A stretch of DNA of 41,565 nt from a bacterium (GCA_022844005.1 JALHMN010000021.1:1-41565), one strand, 5' to 3'; counted from the first letter of the stretch, positions 34,094 through 41,565 are shown. Translations and numbers: made by a program. The notes: generated by a model not told the origin, from the sequence alone.

Positions 34094-35454
34094 CCGAAGA
34101 CCGCAAGCGTATTCTGATCCTATCGCACGGCCATCCGTCATTCTCGATCGGCGGCGCCGAGGTTGCGTCCTACAATCTGTTTCGCGGGCTCGACGCCTTG
34201 CCGGGCGTGGAGGGGCACTACCTCGCCCGTTGCGGCCCACCCATCACGCCGCATCGCGACACGCCTTTCCTCAGCCTCCGGCAGAAGGAACGAGAGAGCC
34301 TCTTCTTCGCCAACGACTACGACTATTTCCGCCTGTCGAACCGCGACGTGCAGGTGCTGGACGGGCCCTTCGCGCGCTATCTGCGCGACGTGCAGCCCGA
34401 CCTCGTGCACTTCCACCACATGCTTGGCTTCGGCCTGGAGGCGATCCATGCGGTGAAGAAGGTGCTGCCGAACGTGCCGGTGGTATTCACGCTCCACGAG
34501 TACCTGAGCATCTGCAACCATCACGGCCAGATGGTGAAGACCAGGCGCCAGCAACTGTGCAACCGCGCTTCACCGGCCGACTGCTCCGGCTGCTTCCCTG
34601 AGATATCACCGGCCCAGTTCATGCGCCGCGAGCTGTTCATCAAGGCGTTCTTCGACCAGGTCGACTGTTTCGTCTCGCCGAGCCATTTCCTGATCGACCG
34701 CTACGTCGATTGGGGTCTGCCCGCGAAGAAGTTCCGCATGATCGAGAACGGCCTCGAGATCGAGGCGCTGGCGCCCGCCCGGCCCCTGCCCAGGCGCGGG
34801 GGCCGACGCAACCGCTTCGCCTATTTCGGCCAGTTGAACGAGTTCAAGGGCGCCCGCGTGTTGCTCGACGCGGTGACCCGGGTGCCACAGGACGTCTGGG
34901 GAGACGACACCGTCGTCAACATCTTCGGCGGCAACCTGGAACTGCAGCCGGAAGGCTTCCAGGTCGAATTCAAGCGGCTGCTCAACCAGGCCGGCCGGCG
35001 CGTGCGCTTCCATGGCCCATATCGCAGCCCGGAACTGCCGACCCTGATGCGGGAGATCGACTGGGTGGTCATGCCTTCCACCTGGTGGGAGAACTCCCCG
35101 CTTGTCATCCAGGAGGCTTTCGCCCACGGCCGGCCGTTGATCACCAGCGACATCGGCGGCATGGCCGAGAAGGTGCGCCATGACGTGGACGGCCTGCATT
35201 TCCGCGCCGGCAGCGCCGAAAGCCTGGTCGACCGGCTGGTCGACGCCATTCGCAGCCCCGATCTGTGGGAACGCCTCAGGGCGAATGCGCCGCGGCCGCT
35301 CTCCTGCCAGGATATGGCCGTGCAGCACTGGGAACTCTATCAGCAGCTCTGGCGCGCCAAGGCCGGCCGCAAACCGGCCGAAGCCGCGCGGGCGCCGAAG
35401 CCGGCGCGGGCCAGCCGCTCCAGTGAGGCCGAGGTGGCCATCGAGCAGATCTGA
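34090..35454 (+). CDS. Glycosyltransferase family 4, paralogue of the gene at 30577
   Basis: A 454-residue GT-B glycosyltransferase starting at the GTG at 34090 that overlaps the upstream TGA. It shares with the gene at 30577 the opening SHGHPSFSIGGAE, the four-Cys cluster (C142, C157, C165, C168, same spacing), and STWWENSPLVIQEAF with DIGGMAEKV in the donor site. The C-terminal 35 residues are an Ala/Pro/Lys-rich tail. Together with the gene before it, it makes a second GT2-GT4 pair, so the pair has probably been duplicated. It precedes galE by 9 bases. Confidence 0.83.
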   Translation: MTEDRKRILILSHGHPSFSIGGAEVASYNLFRGLDALPGVEGHYLARCGPPITPHRDTPFLSLRQKERESLFFANDYDYFRLSNRDVQVLDGPFARYLRDVQPDLVHFHHMLGFGLEAIHAVKKVLPNVPVVFTLHEYLSICNHHGQMVKTRRQQLCNRASPADCSGCFPEISPAQFMRRELFIKAFFDQVDCFVSPSHFLIDRYVDWGLPAKKFRMIENGLEIEALAPARPLPRRGGRRNRFAYFGQLNEFKGARVLLDAVTRVPQDVWGDDTVVNIFGGNLELQPEGFQVEFKRLLNQAGRRVRFHGPYRSPELPTLMREIDWVVMPSTWWENSPLVIQEAFAHGRPLITSDIGGMAEKVRHDVDGLHFRAGSAESLVDRLVDAIRSPDLWERLRANAPRPLSCQDMAVQHWELYQQLWRAKAGRKPAEAARAPKPARASRSSEAEVAIEQI

Positions 35455-35463
35455 AGGGACGAC

Positions 35464-36471
35464 ATGAGCGGCGAAGCCATACTGGTCACGGGGGGCGCCG
35501 GTTTCGTCGGCAGCCATGCGGTGCGCGAACTGGTCGACCGGGGATTCCGGGTGGTGGTCGCCGACGACCTGTCGCTGGGCCACCGCGCGGCGGTCCATCC
35601 GCAAGCGACGCTGGCGGTGCTCGACCTGGGCGACCGCGCGGCGCTCGCGCGCCTGTTCGAGGCGCACGGCTTTTTCGCGGTGATGCACTTCGCCTCGAAA
35701 TCGCTGGTCGGCGAATCGATGGCGTATCCCTTCCGCTACCTGCGCGACAACGTCGTGAACGCGCTGAACCTGGTGGAACTCTGCGTCGAGAAGGGGGTGA
35801 AACGCTTCGTCCTGTCCTCGACCGCCAATCTCTTCGGCGAACCCGACGTCATGCCGATCGACGAGGCGGCGCGGATCGAGCCGGGTTCGCCCTACGGCGA
35901 ATCGAAGCACCTGATCGAGCGGATCCTGCTCTGGGCCGATCGCATCCACGACGTCCGGTCGGCCTGCCTGCGCTACTTCAATGCCGCCGGCGCCCATCCC
36001 GACGGCTCGCTGGGCGAGGACCACCAGCCGGAAACCCACCTGATTCCGCTGGTTCTCGACGCTGCGGCCGGCCGGCGGTCGCATATCGAAATCTTCGGCT
36101 CCGACTATCCGACGCCCGACGGCACCTGTATCCGCGACTACATCCACGTCTGCGACCTGGCGGTCGCCCATGCCCTGGTTCTGGACCTGCTGGGCGAGCG
36201 GAGCTGCCGCTTCAACCTCGGCAACGGAACCGGCTATTCGGTGCGCGAGGTGATCGACGCCGCCACCCGGGTAACCGGAAAGGCCATCCCGGTGAGGGAG
36301 GGGGCTCGGCGACCCGGCGACCCTCCAGCCCTAGTGGCCGGTAGTGCCTTGATTCGCAAGGAGTTGGGTTGGTCGCCCCGTTTTGCCGATTTGGAAACCA
36401 TTGTTCGGCATGCTTGGGCGTGGCGACAGAGCCACCCCCAGGGTTACGGCGATCGGGCCACGGTGGCGTGA
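35464..36471 (+). CDS. galE: UDP-glucose 4-epimerase
   Basis: A 335-residue GalE/ExoB-type epimerase. GGAGFVG is at 10-16, LSSTANLFG carries the catalytic Ser/Thr, Y144-x3-K148 (YGESK) is intact, and RYFNAAGAHPDG with CIRDYIHVCDLA matches GalE. It supplies UDP-galactose (or UDP-GalNAc) for the adjacent glycosyltransferases. The ANLFG wording instead of AAVYG is common in alphaproteobacterial ExoB. It sits in the rightward operon between the GT4 gene and the type I secretion genes. Confidence 0.88.
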   Translation: MSGEAILVTGGAGFVGSHAVRELVDRGFRVVVADDLSLGHRAAVHPQATLAVLDLGDRAALARLFEAHGFFAVMHFASKSLVGESMAYPFRYLRDNVVNALNLVELCVEKGVKRFVLSSTANLFGEPDVMPIDEAARIEPGSPYGESKHLIERILLWADRIHDVRSACLRYFNAAGAHPDGSLGEDHQPETHLIPLVLDAAAGRRSHIEIFGSDYPTPDGTCIRDYIHVCDLAVAHALVLDLLGERSCRFNLGNGTGYSVREVIDAATRVTGKAIPVREGARRPGDPPALVAGSALIRKELGWSPRFADLETIVRHAWAWRQSHPQGYGDRATVA

Positions 36472-36484
36472 AGGTAATTGGTCG

Positions 36485-38254
36485 ATGAGTAGACGTGCCG
36501 ACGATCCGCTCCAGAAGGTCCTGCGAGAGTGCCGGGGCGGCATGGCTTTCGCCGGCTTTTCCAGCGTCATCCTGAACGCCCTGGCGCTGCTCGTGCCCGT
36601 CTACATGATCCAGATCTACGATCGCGTGATCACGTCGCGCAGTCTCGACACCCTCGCCATGCTGACGGTCATCATCGTGGTCGGCTTGGTGACCTTTTCG
36701 CTGTTCGACTACCTGCGCTCGCGCATCTACCTCATCATGTCCGAGCGGGTTGTCCGCCGGCTGGACGCGGATGTCCTGACCGCGGCGGTCGGCGAGGCGC
36801 TGCGCAGCCGCGGCGCCAGCGCCCAGGCGCTCCGCGACCTTGACACGCTCAGGCATTTCATTTCGCAGGGACCGATCTCGACCCTGTTCGACGCGGTCTG
36901 CGCGCCGATTTTCCTGCTGGCGCTGTTCCTGCTGCATCCGGCCTATGGCGTCGTCGCCATCATCGCGCTGGTGGCCCTCGCCGGTCTCGGCCTGATCGCC
37001 GAATTCATCGGCCGGCGGCCGGGGCACGACGCCAATGAGAGCGCGCTCAAGGTCCAGATCGAGGCCGGCGCGGTGGTCCGCAGCGCGGAACTGGTCGAAG
37101 GCCTGGGCATGCTGCCGGCGCTCGCCCGGCGCTGGCGCCGCGAGCGCCACAAGGTGCAGGAAATGGCCTGGAAGAGCCTGAACGGGGTCAAGGCCATGGC
37201 CTCGATCACCAAGGGCGTTCGCCTCGGCATCCAGGTCGCCGTCCTCGCCCTCGGCGCCACGCTCGTTCTGGACAACCATGTGTCGCCGGGCGCGCTTTCG
37301 GCCGCGAGCATCATCATCGGCCGCAAGCTGCTGCCCTTCGAACAGCTGATCGACGGCTGGCGGCAATGGGCCGGTGCCGCGGACGCCAAGCGCCGGCTGC
37401 ACGAGCTCTTCGCCACCTCGGCGACGCGCAAGCAGTCGATGCCGATCGAGGCGGCGACCTCGAAGCTGGTGGTCGACCGGCTCTCCTTCATTCCGCCGGG
37501 TTCCGACAAGGCGGTACTGCGCGGCATCAGCTTCGAGGTGGAGCCGGGCGAGGCGATCGGCATCGTCGGGCCCTCGGCTTCCGGCAAGTCGACGCTGGCG
37601 CGCCTGCTGATCGGCGCCTTCGCCCCCACCGGCGGCGGCGTCTACCTGGACGGCCAGCCGGTACACCTTTGGGAACGCGAGAGTTTCGGCGCCCAGGTCG
37701 GCTATCTGCCGCAGTCGGTACTGCTGCTGGACGGGACCATCCGCGAGAACATCGCCCGCTTCGCCGAGGCCGATCCGGCCGACATCATCGCTGCCGCCCG
37801 CAAGGCCGACGTGCATGAGATGATCGGCCGCATGCCCTTCGGCTACGAGACCGTCATCGGCGAGGCGGGCTTCCAGCTGAGCGGTGGCCAGCGCCAGCGC
37901 ATCGGCCTCGCCCGGGCACTGTTCGGTAAGCCCAAGCTGCTGATCCTGGACGAGCCGAACGCCGCCCTGGACGCCCAGGGCGAGATGTCCCTGGTGAACG
38001 CGATCCGCGCCGCCAAGCAGCAGGGCACGACCGTGGTGCTGATCGCGCACCGTCCCTCGCTGGTCGCCGCCGTCGACAAGCTCTTGGTGCTGAGCGAAGG
38101 CAGCGTCGAGCGCTATGGGCCCCGGGCGGAGATCATGCGCGCCATCACCGTGGGCGCGAACAAGCCGGCGGCGCCGGCGGTTCCCGCCGTCGGCATGACG
38201 CCCACGCCCGGACCGAAGGTCCAGCCGATCCGCGAACAGGCGGTGACGTCGTGA
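36485..38254 (+). CDS. Type I secretion system permease/ATPase (PrtD-like)
   Basis: A 589-residue ABC transporter of the TIGR01842/PrtD family. The membrane part starts at SSVILNALALLVPVYMIQIYDRV, a diagnostic stretch. The ATPase part has Walker A GPSASGKS (362-369), LSGGQ at 465-469, Walker B KLLILDEPNAALD and LIAHRP. It carries no N-terminal peptidase domain, as expected for exporters of RTX proteins with C-terminal signals. The start is ATG 36485. The probable substrate is the RTX protein at 27243. A stop-start overlap joins it to the HlyD-like gene. The outer-membrane TolC-type partner is not in the window. Confidence 0.9.
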   Translation: MSRRADDPLQKVLRECRGGMAFAGFSSVILNALALLVPVYMIQIYDRVITSRSLDTLAMLTVIIVVGLVTFSLFDYLRSRIYLIMSERVVRRLDADVLTAAVGEALRSRGASAQALRDLDTLRHFISQGPISTLFDAVCAPIFLLALFLLHPAYGVVAIIALVALAGLGLIAEFIGRRPGHDANESALKVQIEAGAVVRSAELVEGLGMLPALARRWRRERHKVQEMAWKSLNGVKAMASITKGVRLGIQVAVLALGATLVLDNHVSPGALSAASIIIGRKLLPFEQLIDGWRQWAGAADAKRRLHELFATSATRKQSMPIEAATSKLVVDRLSFIPPGSDKAVLRGISFEVEPGEAIGIVGPSASGKSTLARLLIGAFAPTGGGVYLDGQPVHLWERESFGAQVGYLPQSVLLLDGTIRENIARFAEADPADIIAAARKADVHEMIGRMPFGYETVIGEAGFQLSGGQRQRIGLARALFGKPKLLILDEPNAALDAQGEMSLVNAIRAAKQQGTTVVLIAHRPSLVAAVDKLLVLSEGSVERYGPRAEIMRAITVGANKPAAPAVPAVGMTPTPGPKVQPIREQAVTS

Positions 38255-39618
38255 GCGCGGCGGCCCTGGCCGTCCCGAGGGCGGAGAGCGTGCCGGTGGC
38301 GACCGCCGGGCGCCGCAGCACGGACCAGGTCACCGTTCCCTCGATGCGGGGCACGGTGATCGCGGGTCTCGTCGGCGCCCTGGTCCTGATCGTGGCGCCG
38401 GTCACCTGGTCGGTCTTCGCGCGGCTCGACAGCGCGGCGGTGGCGCCGGGCGTGGTCATCGCCGACAGCCAGCGCAAGACGGTTCAGCACCTGGAAGGCG
38501 GCATCCTGCGCGAGCTGCTGGTCCGGGAAGGCGACGAGGTCAAGGCCGGACAGCCGCTGCTGCGGCTGGATTCGGTCCAGGCCGACGCCGCCGTGGGGCA
38601 GATCGGCACCCAGCTCTGGGCGGCCCGGGCGCGCCTCGTCCGGCTGCGGGCGGAGCAGGAAGGCCAGAGGAAGTTTGCCTGGCCTGATGAGCTGCAGGCC
38701 CAGCGTGTCAACCAGCCGATCGCCGATGCGATGCGCAGCCAGGAGAACCTGTTCGAGGCCCGCTGGCAGTCCTACGACAGCACGGTCGAGGTGGCCCGCC
38801 GCCGGATCGACCAGTTCAAGGCCGAGATCGCCTCTTCGGCGGCGCTGGCCACCGGCACGCGCGACCGCCTGCGCTACACGCGTGAAGAGCTGGCGGCGGT
38901 CGAATCGCTGCTCGAAAAGGGCTATGAGCGCCGTCCGCGCCTTCTGGAACTGCAGCGGCTGGTGGCCGAGCTGGTGGGCCGCGAGGGCGAGCTTGCCGGC
39001 GCGATCACCCGCAGCCGGCAGTCGATTGCCGCGTCGGAGGCCGAGATCGCCGGGCTGAACAACAGCCGGCAGAGCGAGATCGCCAAGGAGATGCAGGACA
39101 CGCTGGCGGTGGAATCGGAACTGACCGAGCGGCTGCGCGCGAATGCCGATGTGCAGCAGCGGCGCGAGGTGCTGGCGCCCCAGGAGGGCGTCGTCGTCGA
39201 CATCAAGATGTTCACGCCCGGCGGTGTCATCTCGCCCGGCCAGCCGATTCTCGACATCGTCCCGAAGAACGACGACCTGATCGTCGAGGCGCGCGTCAAT
39301 CCGCTCGATATCGATGCCGTGCGGCTGGACCTCGGCGCCCAGATCCACCTGAGCGCGTTCAAGAGCCGGGAGGTGCCGAGCCTGCCGGGGAAGGTGATCT
39401 ACGTATCGGCCGACAAGATGACCGATCCGAAGACGGGCGAGCCCTATTTCACCGCCCGGGTGAAGCTCGACCGCGAGGAACTGAAGAAATACCCGCAGGT
39501 GGCGCTCTACCCCGGCATGCCGACCGAGGTCTTTATCGTGACCGGCGAGCGGCGGGCGATCAGCTACATGATCGCGCCCATGGTCGACAGCTTCCGCCGC
39601 GCCTTCCGCGAGGATTGA
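38251..39618 (+). CDS. Type I secretion membrane fusion protein (HlyD family)
   Basis: A 455-residue periplasmic adaptor (TIGR01843). A cytoplasmic N-terminus is followed by one membrane segment (about 35-56). The lipoyl-like half TVQHLEGGILRELLVREGDEVKAGQPLLRLD precedes a long coiled coil (about 110-290). VLAPQEGVVVDIKMFTPGGV starts the second half. It links the inner-membrane ATPase with an outer-membrane channel. The start is GTG 38251 overlapping the upstream TGA, so the two subunits are translationally coupled. Confidence 0.9.
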   Translation: MSAAALAVPRAESVPVATAGRRSTDQVTVPSMRGTVIAGLVGALVLIVAPVTWSVFARLDSAAVAPGVVIADSQRKTVQHLEGGILRELLVREGDEVKAGQPLLRLDSVQADAAVGQIGTQLWAARARLVRLRAEQEGQRKFAWPDELQAQRVNQPIADAMRSQENLFEARWQSYDSTVEVARRRIDQFKAEIASSAALATGTRDRLRYTREELAAVESLLEKGYERRPRLLELQRLVAELVGREGELAGAITRSRQSIAASEAEIAGLNNSRQSEIAKEMQDTLAVESELTERLRANADVQQRREVLAPQEGVVVDIKMFTPGGVISPGQPILDIVPKNDDLIVEARVNPLDIDAVRLDLGAQIHLSAFKSREVPSLPGKVIYVSADKMTDPKTGEPYFTARVKLDREELKKYPQVALYPGMPTEVFIVTGERRAISYMIAPMVDSFRRAFRED

Positions 39619-39640
39619 GCCGGCGGGCGCGGGGCCGGCT
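39618..39640 (+). terminator. Weak hairpin after the secretion operon
   Basis: AGCCGGC (39618-39624) pairs with GCCGGCT (39634-39640), loop 9, followed by TCGTCGTTTC. The U-tract is poor, so it is a possible but weak terminator for the rightward operon. Confidence 0.35.
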
Positions 39641-40025
39641 TCGTCGTTTCCAGCGCTTCTTCTCCGTTTTTCCGCATTCGACGGAAATCCGCAATCGTGC
39701 CGCTGAATCAAAGCTCTGCGTATTTCACACGGAAATGGACGCGGAACTGGGCTTCCGCTTCAGGCGGAAGCAGGGTTCCGCTTTCGCGGATGTCCGAAGC
39801 TCATCTATGGACGCTGTCCAGGAGCAGCCTTCCGCCCGAGACGGAGGCAACCGGCATTATAGCCGATCAGCAAAATTCTCTCAAGAAGAGAATATTTGGG
39901 GCTGTGAGGGCGGAAGCCGCGTTCCGCACAAGCATCCGTGAACACCACTTCTCAACCGGCATTCCACCAGCGGCCACCGTGACCACGATTTCCGCCGGCG
40001 GCCGGTGAAGCGGCGGCGCCGCCGC
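39641..40025. other. Non-coding spacer rich in TTCCG/CGGAA inverted repeats
   Basis: About 385 bases without a supported gene. It contains TTTCCG...CGGAAA (39669-39687), a perfect 8-bp hairpin GCTTCCGC/GCGGAAGC (39751-39758 and 39764-39771), more scattered copies of the hexamer, and an AT-rich hairpin at 39875-39893. It is a spacer between converging transcripts. A short plus-strand frame here is repetitive and unconvincing. Confidence 0.5.
39875..39893 (-). terminator. Possible terminator for the leftward coiled-coil gene
   Basis: On the minus strand ATTCTCT and AGAGAAT (7 bp, 5-base loop) are followed by TTTTG. The stem is AT-rich, so it is weak, and it lies about 130 bases beyond the stop at 40026. 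Confidence 0.35.
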
Positions 40026-40793
40026 TCAGCGGAACAGGGTATAGAGCGCCGCGAGGAGGGAGGCGAGGGTGCCGAAGGCGATGGCGGCGACCAGGGCATG
40101 GCCGACGCGGCCCTTGGCGGCGTCCTTGGCCAGGATGTCCATGCGCTCGTTCATCCGCAGCAGCGTCTCGTCCAGGCGCAGGGCGACCGCCTCCAGGGCC
40201 TCCAGCCGCTTGGCGAGCATGGTGCGTTCCAGCCGGTCCAGCCGGTCTTCGGGCTTCGGCTGCTGCGGGGAAACCGCCGACTTGGTGGTTTCGACCATGC
40301 GCTCCAGCACGTTCAGCATCTGCACGAAGGCGGACTGGACGGTGGTGTGCAGCGAGCGCTGGCCCTCCTGGACCTGATCGCGCAGCGCCCGGATTTCTGC
40401 CAGCATGCCTTCGGCCGGCGATACGAGGCGCGGCGGCGTCACTTTCGAACGGTTGAGGAGCTGCACCGGTTCGCTGTCCGGCGGCAGCGCATAGGCGGCG
40501 ACGCGGGTCATCTCGTCGGGGGAGAGCGCCTCTTCCAGCAGGGCGACGAAACCGTAGGCGCCGTCGCCGACATTGGCGCTCTTCAGGTCGGCGCGGGTGC
40601 GTTCGGCGCGCGCCATGCCCACCAGGCGGCCGTCGCAGCGGATCTCGACCTCCAGCCGGTGGCCGGTATCGGCCGGATTCCAGGCCCAGCCGGAGACCTT
40701 GCGGTCTTCGACGATGTCGATGAAGCCGACGATACCATCCTCGATCTTGTCGTTGGCGGGGGTGGTGTCGATGGCTGCGGCGAGGACCGTCAC
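40026..40793 (-). CDS. Coiled-coil protein with GW module and C-terminal membrane anchor
   Basis: A 255-residue protein of unknown function. Residues 20-110 form a small domain with GFIDIVEDRKVSGWAWNP (G35-W36) and GDGAYGFVALL; the GW module recurs in the large glycosyltransferases at 28316 and 31841. Residues ~130-225 are predicted coiled coil with many Glu, Leu and Arg heptads. A single hydrophobic segment (HALVAAIAFGTLASLLAALYTLF) ends the chain, so it is tail-anchored-like with the bulk in the cytoplasm. It is transcribed leftward and alone. The role may be scaffolding of glycosyltransferases at the membrane. Confidence 0.7.
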   Translation of the reverse strand: MTVLAAAIDTTPANDKIEDGIVGFIDIVEDRKVSGWAWNPADTGHRLEVEIRCDGRLVGMARAERTRADLKSANVGDGAYGFVALLEEALSPDEMTRVAAYALPPDSEPVQLLNRSKVTPPRLVSPAEGMLAEIRALRDQVQEGQRSLHTTVQSAFVQMLNVLERMVETTKSAVSPQQPKPEDRLDRLERTMLAKRLEALEAVALRLDETLLRMNERMDILAKDAAKGRVGHALVAAIAFGTLASLLAALYTLFR

Positions 40794-40880
40794 GGGCGGC
40801 TCCGGAGTCGGGACATAGGACTGCGCCCATAAAAGCGCAACCTTGCTTGCCGAACCGTTTACGCCATCGAAATAAGGAAA

Positions 40881-40925
40881 TGGAGGCCGGGACGAGACTC
40901 GAACTCGTGTACACGGATTTGCAGG
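40881..40925 (-). other. 3' half of a tRNA-Cys gene, putative attachment site
   Basis: On the minus strand this reads from the anticodon loop (CTGCAAA, anticodon GCA) through a variable region, a perfect 5-bp T-stem with TTCGAGT loop (ACGAG/CTCGT), the acceptor 3' strand CCCGGCC, discriminator T (usual for tRNA-Cys) and CCA. The 5' half is missing: upstream bases do not form a D-arm and cannot pair with the 3' anticodon stem. Such 3' tRNA fragments are left at the distal junction when an element integrates into a tRNA gene. The orientation puts the element on the right. Confidence 0.65.
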
Positions 40926-41096
40926 ACGGCAGGGGGCGTATCTCGGGGGTTCTACGGCCTTCTACACAGCGAGGTTTTCGGCGGAATTCCGGGCGCGGGA
41001 GGCTTTAGCCATGCGCTCAAGGCTCAATGTTCCTCTGTATAATTCTGGCGGCAATTTCACCGGAATTGCACAGAGGCGGGAGGAGAGGAGGCTGGC

Positions 41097-41249
41097 ATGC
41101 TCTGGCCCCACATCCTCGCCGCCTTCCTCATTTGCGCCGCGATCGGCATAGGCGCCGCGCCTCGAAATTTAGCCCGAGCACCATCACGACATGAGCCGAG
41201 CAGAGCGCGACGCGGATACCCATCACAGAAGCTTAGTGTCACAGCGTGA
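41097..41249 (+). CDS. Small membrane protein, hypothetical
   Basis: A 50-residue frame starting at ATG 41097 with a very strong ribosome site (GGGAGGAGAGGAGG, 41078-41091). The first ~20 residues are hydrophobic (HILAAFLICAAIGIGA), followed by an Arg-rich tail. It lies just inside the putative integrated element. Its 3' end overlaps the leftward zinc-ribbon gene. The strong ribosome site and the membrane segment support expression, but no family is recognised. Confidence 0.4.
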   Translation: MLWPHILAAFLICAAIGIGAAPRNLARAPSRHEPSRARRGYPSQKLSVTA

Positions 41250-41486
41250 GCAAACCCTCTCAGCTGTCACCAAAAGAGCGAGCGGACTATTTTTTCTTTG
41301 ATAGATCGATTTCTTGCAATTTGGACAAGTAATAAAATAAGGAGTAATTCCAAGAAACAACCCTAGCGCAATCATAACAATGATGCCCTTTTCCACGGAG
41401 GCCCTTCCAGGTAGAGAGAAGAAATAAAGACAGCCAAAAATGCCTGCCCCTCTATAGATCCATATCTTTTGTCGCAAGCTCAGCAT
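41223..41486 (-). CDS. Small membrane protein with zinc-ribbon-like cysteines
   Basis: An 87-residue hypothetical protein. Two hydrophobic segments (about 12-25 and 33-50) are followed by CPNCKK and later CSRC, a four-Cys ribbon. The base composition is far more AT-rich than the rest of the window, a sign of foreign origin. It starts 4 bases after the stop of the leftward gene cut by the window edge, so both are in one transcript. Function unknown. Confidence 0.55.
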   Translation of the reverse strand: MLSLRQKIWIYRGAGIFGCLYFFSLPGRASVEKGIIVMIALGLFLGITPYFITCPNCKKSIYQRKNSPLALLVTAERVCSRCDTKLL

Positions 41487-41490
41487 TTGG

Positions 41491-41565
41491 TTACCTGCTC
41501 AGGTCCCGCTCTATCTCGTCGTGCATCCTGCCGATCGGCCGCCAAGACGCGAAGCCCTCGACATC
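41491..41565 (-). CDS. C-terminal end of an unknown gene
   Basis: The last 24 codons of a leftward gene entering from beyond the window: residues such as FASWRPIGRMHDEIERDLSR, then TAA at 41491-41493. It lies immediately upstream of the zinc-ribbon gene. Too short to identify. Confidence 0.4.
   Translation of the reverse strand, partial: DVEGFASWRPIGRMHDEIERDLSR

Noticed and set aside
39615..39941. 108-codon frame in the spacer after the secretion genes
   Set aside because: It lies over the inverted-repeat spacer, has no ribosome site, and its composition follows the repeated TTCCGC/GCGGAA hexamers.
40881..40958. A complete tRNA-Cys gene
   Set aside because: The T-arm, acceptor 3' strand and CCA are fine, but no D-arm can be drawn. 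The 5' anticodon stem does not pair and the 5' acceptor candidate matches only the first bases. Only the 3' half is real.

Overview
The window is GC-rich DNA with tightly packed, often overlapping genes and frequent GTG or TTG starts. The gene families (PrtD/HlyD-type type I secretion, TIGR04372 glycosyltransferase, FkbM methyltransferase, tartrate/D-malate dehydrogenase) suggest an alphaproteobacterium, possibly a Rhodospirillales-like lineage. The lineage is an inference, because no rRNA or intact tRNA is present. Almost the whole window is a surface-glycan and export locus, with a small accessory cassette near the left end and the edge of a probable integrated element at the right end.

Layout. 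1-91: start of a leftward glucose-1-phosphate cytidylyltransferase gene (CDP-sugar entry). 231-1940: a visibly AT-richer three-gene cassette led by a TIGR04255-family protein. 2133-4332: a sugar O-methyltransferase and a tartrate/D-malate dehydrogenase. 4339-5553: a leftward TIGR04372 glycosyltransferase. 5622-15059: nine consecutive rightward genes with gaps of 0-33 bases or short overlaps. They encode a UDP-glucose-dehydrogenase-like protein lacking the catalytic Cys, an SDR lacking YxxxK, a methyltransferase, a sugar epimerase/dehydratase, E1 alpha and E1 beta ThDP subunits, an SDR, a second acetolactate-synthase-like ThDP enzyme and an FkbM methyltransferase. 15050-21710: seven leftward coupled genes (class I methyltransferase, glycosyltransferase-like protein, GmhB-type phosphatase, two SDR epimerases, a nucleotidyltransferase-kinase fusion with HldE domains in swapped order, and a Gfo/Idh/MocA oxidoreductase), resembling heptose/nucleotide-sugar synthesis. 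21915-24585: a sugar epimerase and a convergent MsbA/PglK-like ABC exporter. 24586-24839: a probable small RNA with an intrinsic terminator. 24840-27083: a divergent pair, an MBL-fold protein and a GT4.

27084-39618: an RTX gene with its own extended -10 promoter, encoding 26 uninterrupted calcium-binding nonapeptides and no enzymatic domain. It is followed by a duplicated GT2-GT4 / GT2-GT4 module, galE, and a PrtD-like ABC transporter with its HlyD-like partner. The obvious reading is a secreted calcium-binding matrix or surface protein exported by the adjacent type I system, next to glycan genes that may decorate or anchor it. 40026-40793 encodes a coiled-coil protein with a C-terminal membrane anchor; its N-terminal G-W module also occurs in the GT2 proteins.

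40881-41565: the 3' half of a tRNA-Cys gene without its 5' half, followed by AT-rich small membrane-protein genes. This looks like an attachment-site junction of an integrated element extending to the right. The most interesting candidates are the nine-gene operon with two separate ThDP systems (possible branched-sugar chemistry), the RTX/glycosyltransferase/T1SS block, the TIGR04255 cassette and the tRNA-Cys junction.
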